Assembly: GCA_031290615.1 (NCBI GenBank)
Contig: JAITNF010000031.1
Span: 1 to 43,269 of the forward strand
Length of the DNA stretch: 43,269 nt
Direction: 5' to 3'
From: Desulfovibrio sp.
GTDB lineage: Bacteria; Desulfobacterota; Desulfovibrionia; Desulfovibrionales; Desulfovibrionaceae
In this document: positions 40,922 through 43,269 of the stretch, piece by piece
How the letters are laid out: every line of letters starts with the position of its first letter
Position numbering within the stretch: position 1 is the first letter of the stretch
Notes under the pieces: generated by a model
The model's database searches: none
Seen by the model: only the letters and a program-made list of their open reading frames with translations
What the model was told of the DNA's origin: nothing
Program-made: the position numbers and the translations under genes

Positions 40922-42301
40922 TCAATGCCCTGTAATTCCATATTTTTTCAATTTGTATTGCAGGAGACTCTTGGAAATTCCCAAGTATTCCGCTGTCTTT
41001 ACCTGCACCAGATCGGCGCGCACCAAGGCGCGGCGGATGAGAGCCGCTTCAATTTTTGCCAGGGTGTCGGCAAGGTCCAACTGCACCGGCAGTAAATCCA
41101 CAGCGCTTTTGAACTGCGCATCCTCGTCGCGGATGTCCGGCGGCAGATCATCCACTCCGATAATAGCTCCCGACACCAGCACAAGGCAGCTTTCCACCAC
41201 ATTTTCAAGCTGGCGTATATTCCCCGGCCATTCGTAGCCCGTCAGATAATTCAGCGCCTCGGAGGCGAAGGATTTTGGTGGCATGTTGTTTTCCGCCGTG
41301 ACTTTCTCCACAAAGTGCGCCACCAGCAGGGAAATGTCCTCGCGTCGCTCACGCAGAGGGGGCAGAGGAATCTGCACCACGTTCAGACGGTAAAATAGGT
41401 CGTCCCGAAAGAGACCTTTTTCCACAAGAGCCGCCAAGTCCTTGTTGGTGGCGGTGACAACGCGGATGTCCACCTCAACAGGCTCACTTCCGCCCACGCG
41501 TTCAAAACGTCGTTCCTGAAGCACACGCAGGAGTTTTATCTGCAAATCCGGCGTCAGTTCACCCACTTCATCCAAAAAAAGCGTTCCGCCGTCCGCCTGC
41601 TCAAAACGTCCCCTGCGCATGGCTACCGCCCCGGTAAAGGATCCTTTTTCGTGGCCGAAAAGCTCGCTTTCCAGAACACCGAGATTCAGCGCCATGCAGT
41701 TTACAGAAACAAAGGGTTTGTCCTTGCGCGGACTTGTATAATGAACGGCGCGAGCCACAAGCTCCTTGCCCGTGCCGGATTCCCCGGTGATGAGCACGGT
41801 TGCGCGGCTCGGAGCGGCCCGGCCAACCATAACAAGCACATCACGTATGGCGCGGCTGCACCCCACAATCTGATGCACGCCGTACTTGTCTTGCATGGCC
41901 TCCTGCAAAAGACGGTACTGCCTGTGGGCCTGCGCTAGTTCTACCGCGTTGTGGACAGAAAGCAAAAGCTCTTCGTTGGAAAAGGGCTTTGTGATATAAT
42001 TAAAGGCCCCGTATTTCATCACCTCCACGGCGCTTTCAATGGAGCCGAAGGCCGTCATAATGAGCACGGGGATATAAGGCCAGTTTTTCTTGACCCGCTG
42101 CAAAACCTCCTGCCCGGAAACTCTGGGCATTTTCATGTCCGTCACGACAACGTCCACCTCGCTTTCGCTCAAAAACGCCAGCGCTGTTTCCGGATCGTTG
42201 ACGGCGGTTACAGTGTATCCCCCGTCCTCCAGCAGTGTTTGCAATACCAGAAGATAGTTTTTTTCGTCATCTATAACAAGAATACGCGACCGTTCACTCA
42301 T
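40922..42301 (-). CDS. Sigma-54-dependent response regulator (NtrC family)
   Basis: Receiver ILVIDDEKNYLLVL...VVVTDMKMPRVSG; AAA+ GESGTGKELVARAVH, GAFTGA, FRDDLFYRLNVVQIPLPPLRERREDI; Fis-type HTH AEYLGISKSLLQYKLKKYGI. Confidence 0.95.
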   Translation of the reverse strand: MSERSRILVIDDEKNYLLVLQTLLEDGGYTVTAVNDPETALAFLSESEVDVVVTDMKMPRVSGQEVLQRVKKNWPYIPVLIMTAFGSIESAVEVMKYGAFNYITKPFSNEELLLSVHNAVELAQAHRQYRLLQEAMQDKYGVHQIVGCSRAIRDVLVMVGRAAPSRATVLITGESGTGKELVARAVHYTSPRKDKPFVSVNCMALNLGVLESELFGHEKGSFTGAVAMRRGRFEQADGGTLFLDEVGELTPDLQIKLLRVLQERRFERVGGSEPVEVDIRVVTATNKDLAALVEKGLFRDDLFYRLNVVQIPLPPLRERREDISLLVAHFVEKVTAENNMPPKSFASEALNYLTGYEWPGNIRQLENVVESCLVLVSGAIIGVDDLPPDIRDEDAQFKSAVDLLPVQLDLADTLAKIEAALIRRALVRADLVQVKTAEYLGISKSLLQYKLKKYGITGH

Positions 42302-42489
42302 TCAGTGACTCCACTGCCACGGCGGCGTAACCATCGGCACGCTCCAGAGGCCACGTTTATTAACAACAACCTGATATCCCTGAATATACTAACGGAGACA
42401 AAAAAAACAGCACTGCGCGCGGTTGGCCCAAACAAAAACCTCAGCGAGAATTTATCGAATCGGCGTCACGCTATACCAAGACGTACAAA

Positions 42490-42666
42490 TCACTCCTCTG
42501 CCCCGTCCATGGGAACAGGCTCCACGTTAACTTCGGCTCCGACGAGAAGTTTGTCGCACAACCATGACAAGACTTCAAGCCCGAAAGGCTGGCCGGATAC
42601 GGACACCTCCACGCGAACGACAAACCGATCTGCGCCATGGTTCAGCGTAATCGCATACAGGTACAT
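42490..42666 (-). CDS. Small hypothetical protein
   Basis: MYLYAITLNHGADRFVVRVEVSVSGQPFGLEVLSWLCDKLLVGAEVNVEPVPMDGAEE; in-frame ATG at 42666. Confidence 0.4.
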   Translation of the reverse strand: MYLYAITLNHGADRFVVRVEVSVSGQPFGLEVLSWLCDKLLVGAEVNVEPVPMDGAEE

Positions 42667-42826
42667 AATATACCAATAAAAAAACGTGCGGACAACCATC
42701 AATGAGGGGTATACCTACAATTAAGGCCTTATCCATAACCTAGTGTCTAGTTGGTAAAAATTCTGGAGGGTATTAACAATAGAATAATTTTGTGATATTC
42801 TTTCTCCAATAAATCAAGGAGAAAGT

Positions 42827-43206
42827 ATGCCCGGAAGCCACAGAATATGGTTCAAGGTTGTCAAAAACGGCTGTCATCTTGGAAGGAAAAGACATCTCTG
42901 TAAAGAATGCGGATCCAGTTCACGCGAACCACGCCAAGAGGGCGCCAGGCCACGGAAAAAACCACTGCTGTCCCGCTGCACATCTTGGGGCTTTCACTGA
43001 ATTGCATCGCTCGAACACTCAAGGTTTCAACACCAGCTGTATTGCGTTGGGTGAGACTCTTCGCGGCCGCCACTGCGAATAATGTTCCGGGACGAAACAA
43101 AATTTGGCAGGATCAGCGGGGGCATGCCGCTCCGGCCTGGAAGCCGGAGCCTAATGGTGCTGGTCTGTGTTTTTGGCGCCGTGAGCCCGCAAGACGAACA
43201 CCATGA
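42827..43206 (+). mobile_element. IS1/InsA-like transposase remnant
   Basis: 'VVKNGCHLGRKRHLCKECG' then +1 frame 'QFTRTTPRGRQATEKTTAVPLHILGLSLNCIARTLKVSTPAVLRWVRLFA': zinc-finger plus HTH typical of InsA; frameshifted. Confidence 0.72.
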
Positions 43207-43269
43207 TAGCCTGATGCTGCCTTGGAAATACGGAAGCTATATCCCTTTTTTTGGCAGAGGTCAGCCGAC

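Overview
The window is a mosaic of intact bacterial housekeeping and energy-metabolism genes separated by islands of decaying DNA. Gene content and synteny suggest a Desulfovibrionaceae-like sulfate reducer whose genome is being eroded, as in a host-associated symbiont; this is inference from protein resemblance, with no database search. Intact blocks: galU; a tandem-GAF protein; a ftsH-folP-cdaA-cdaR-glmM cluster (minus strand); a lipoprotein next to a VWA-OmpA protein; aroE-aroQ; a seven-domain hdrC-hdrB-hdrA-flxD/C-flxB-flxA electron-transfer operon; an HdeA-like secreted protein; nikR; nadK; clpA-clpS-CYTH-radA; a SAM methyltransferase; tRNA-Ala(GGC); UDP-glucuronate decarboxylase; mqnC/mqnE (futalosine menaquinone pathway); and an NtrC-type sigma-54 response regulator. 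Decaying islands hold recognisable remnants of an RsmB/NSUN-type rRNA m5C methyltransferase, mreB, a rhodanese plus ssuC/ssuB sulfonate ABC transporter, an OmpH/Skp-like protein, a ribonucleotide-reductase ATP-cone (nrdD-like), a possible SrfC-like protein, and at least five transposase remnants (three IS5-type, one IS3-type, one IS1/InsA-like). The most notable items are: the Hdr-Flx operon, with an apparent FlxD-FlxC fusion and a FlxA carrying an N-terminal extension of four 16-aa tandem repeats; a dispersed ~100-bp repeat in three copies, one of which supplies a gene's stop codon; an mreB pseudogene; and a chimeric IS3/foreign ORF.
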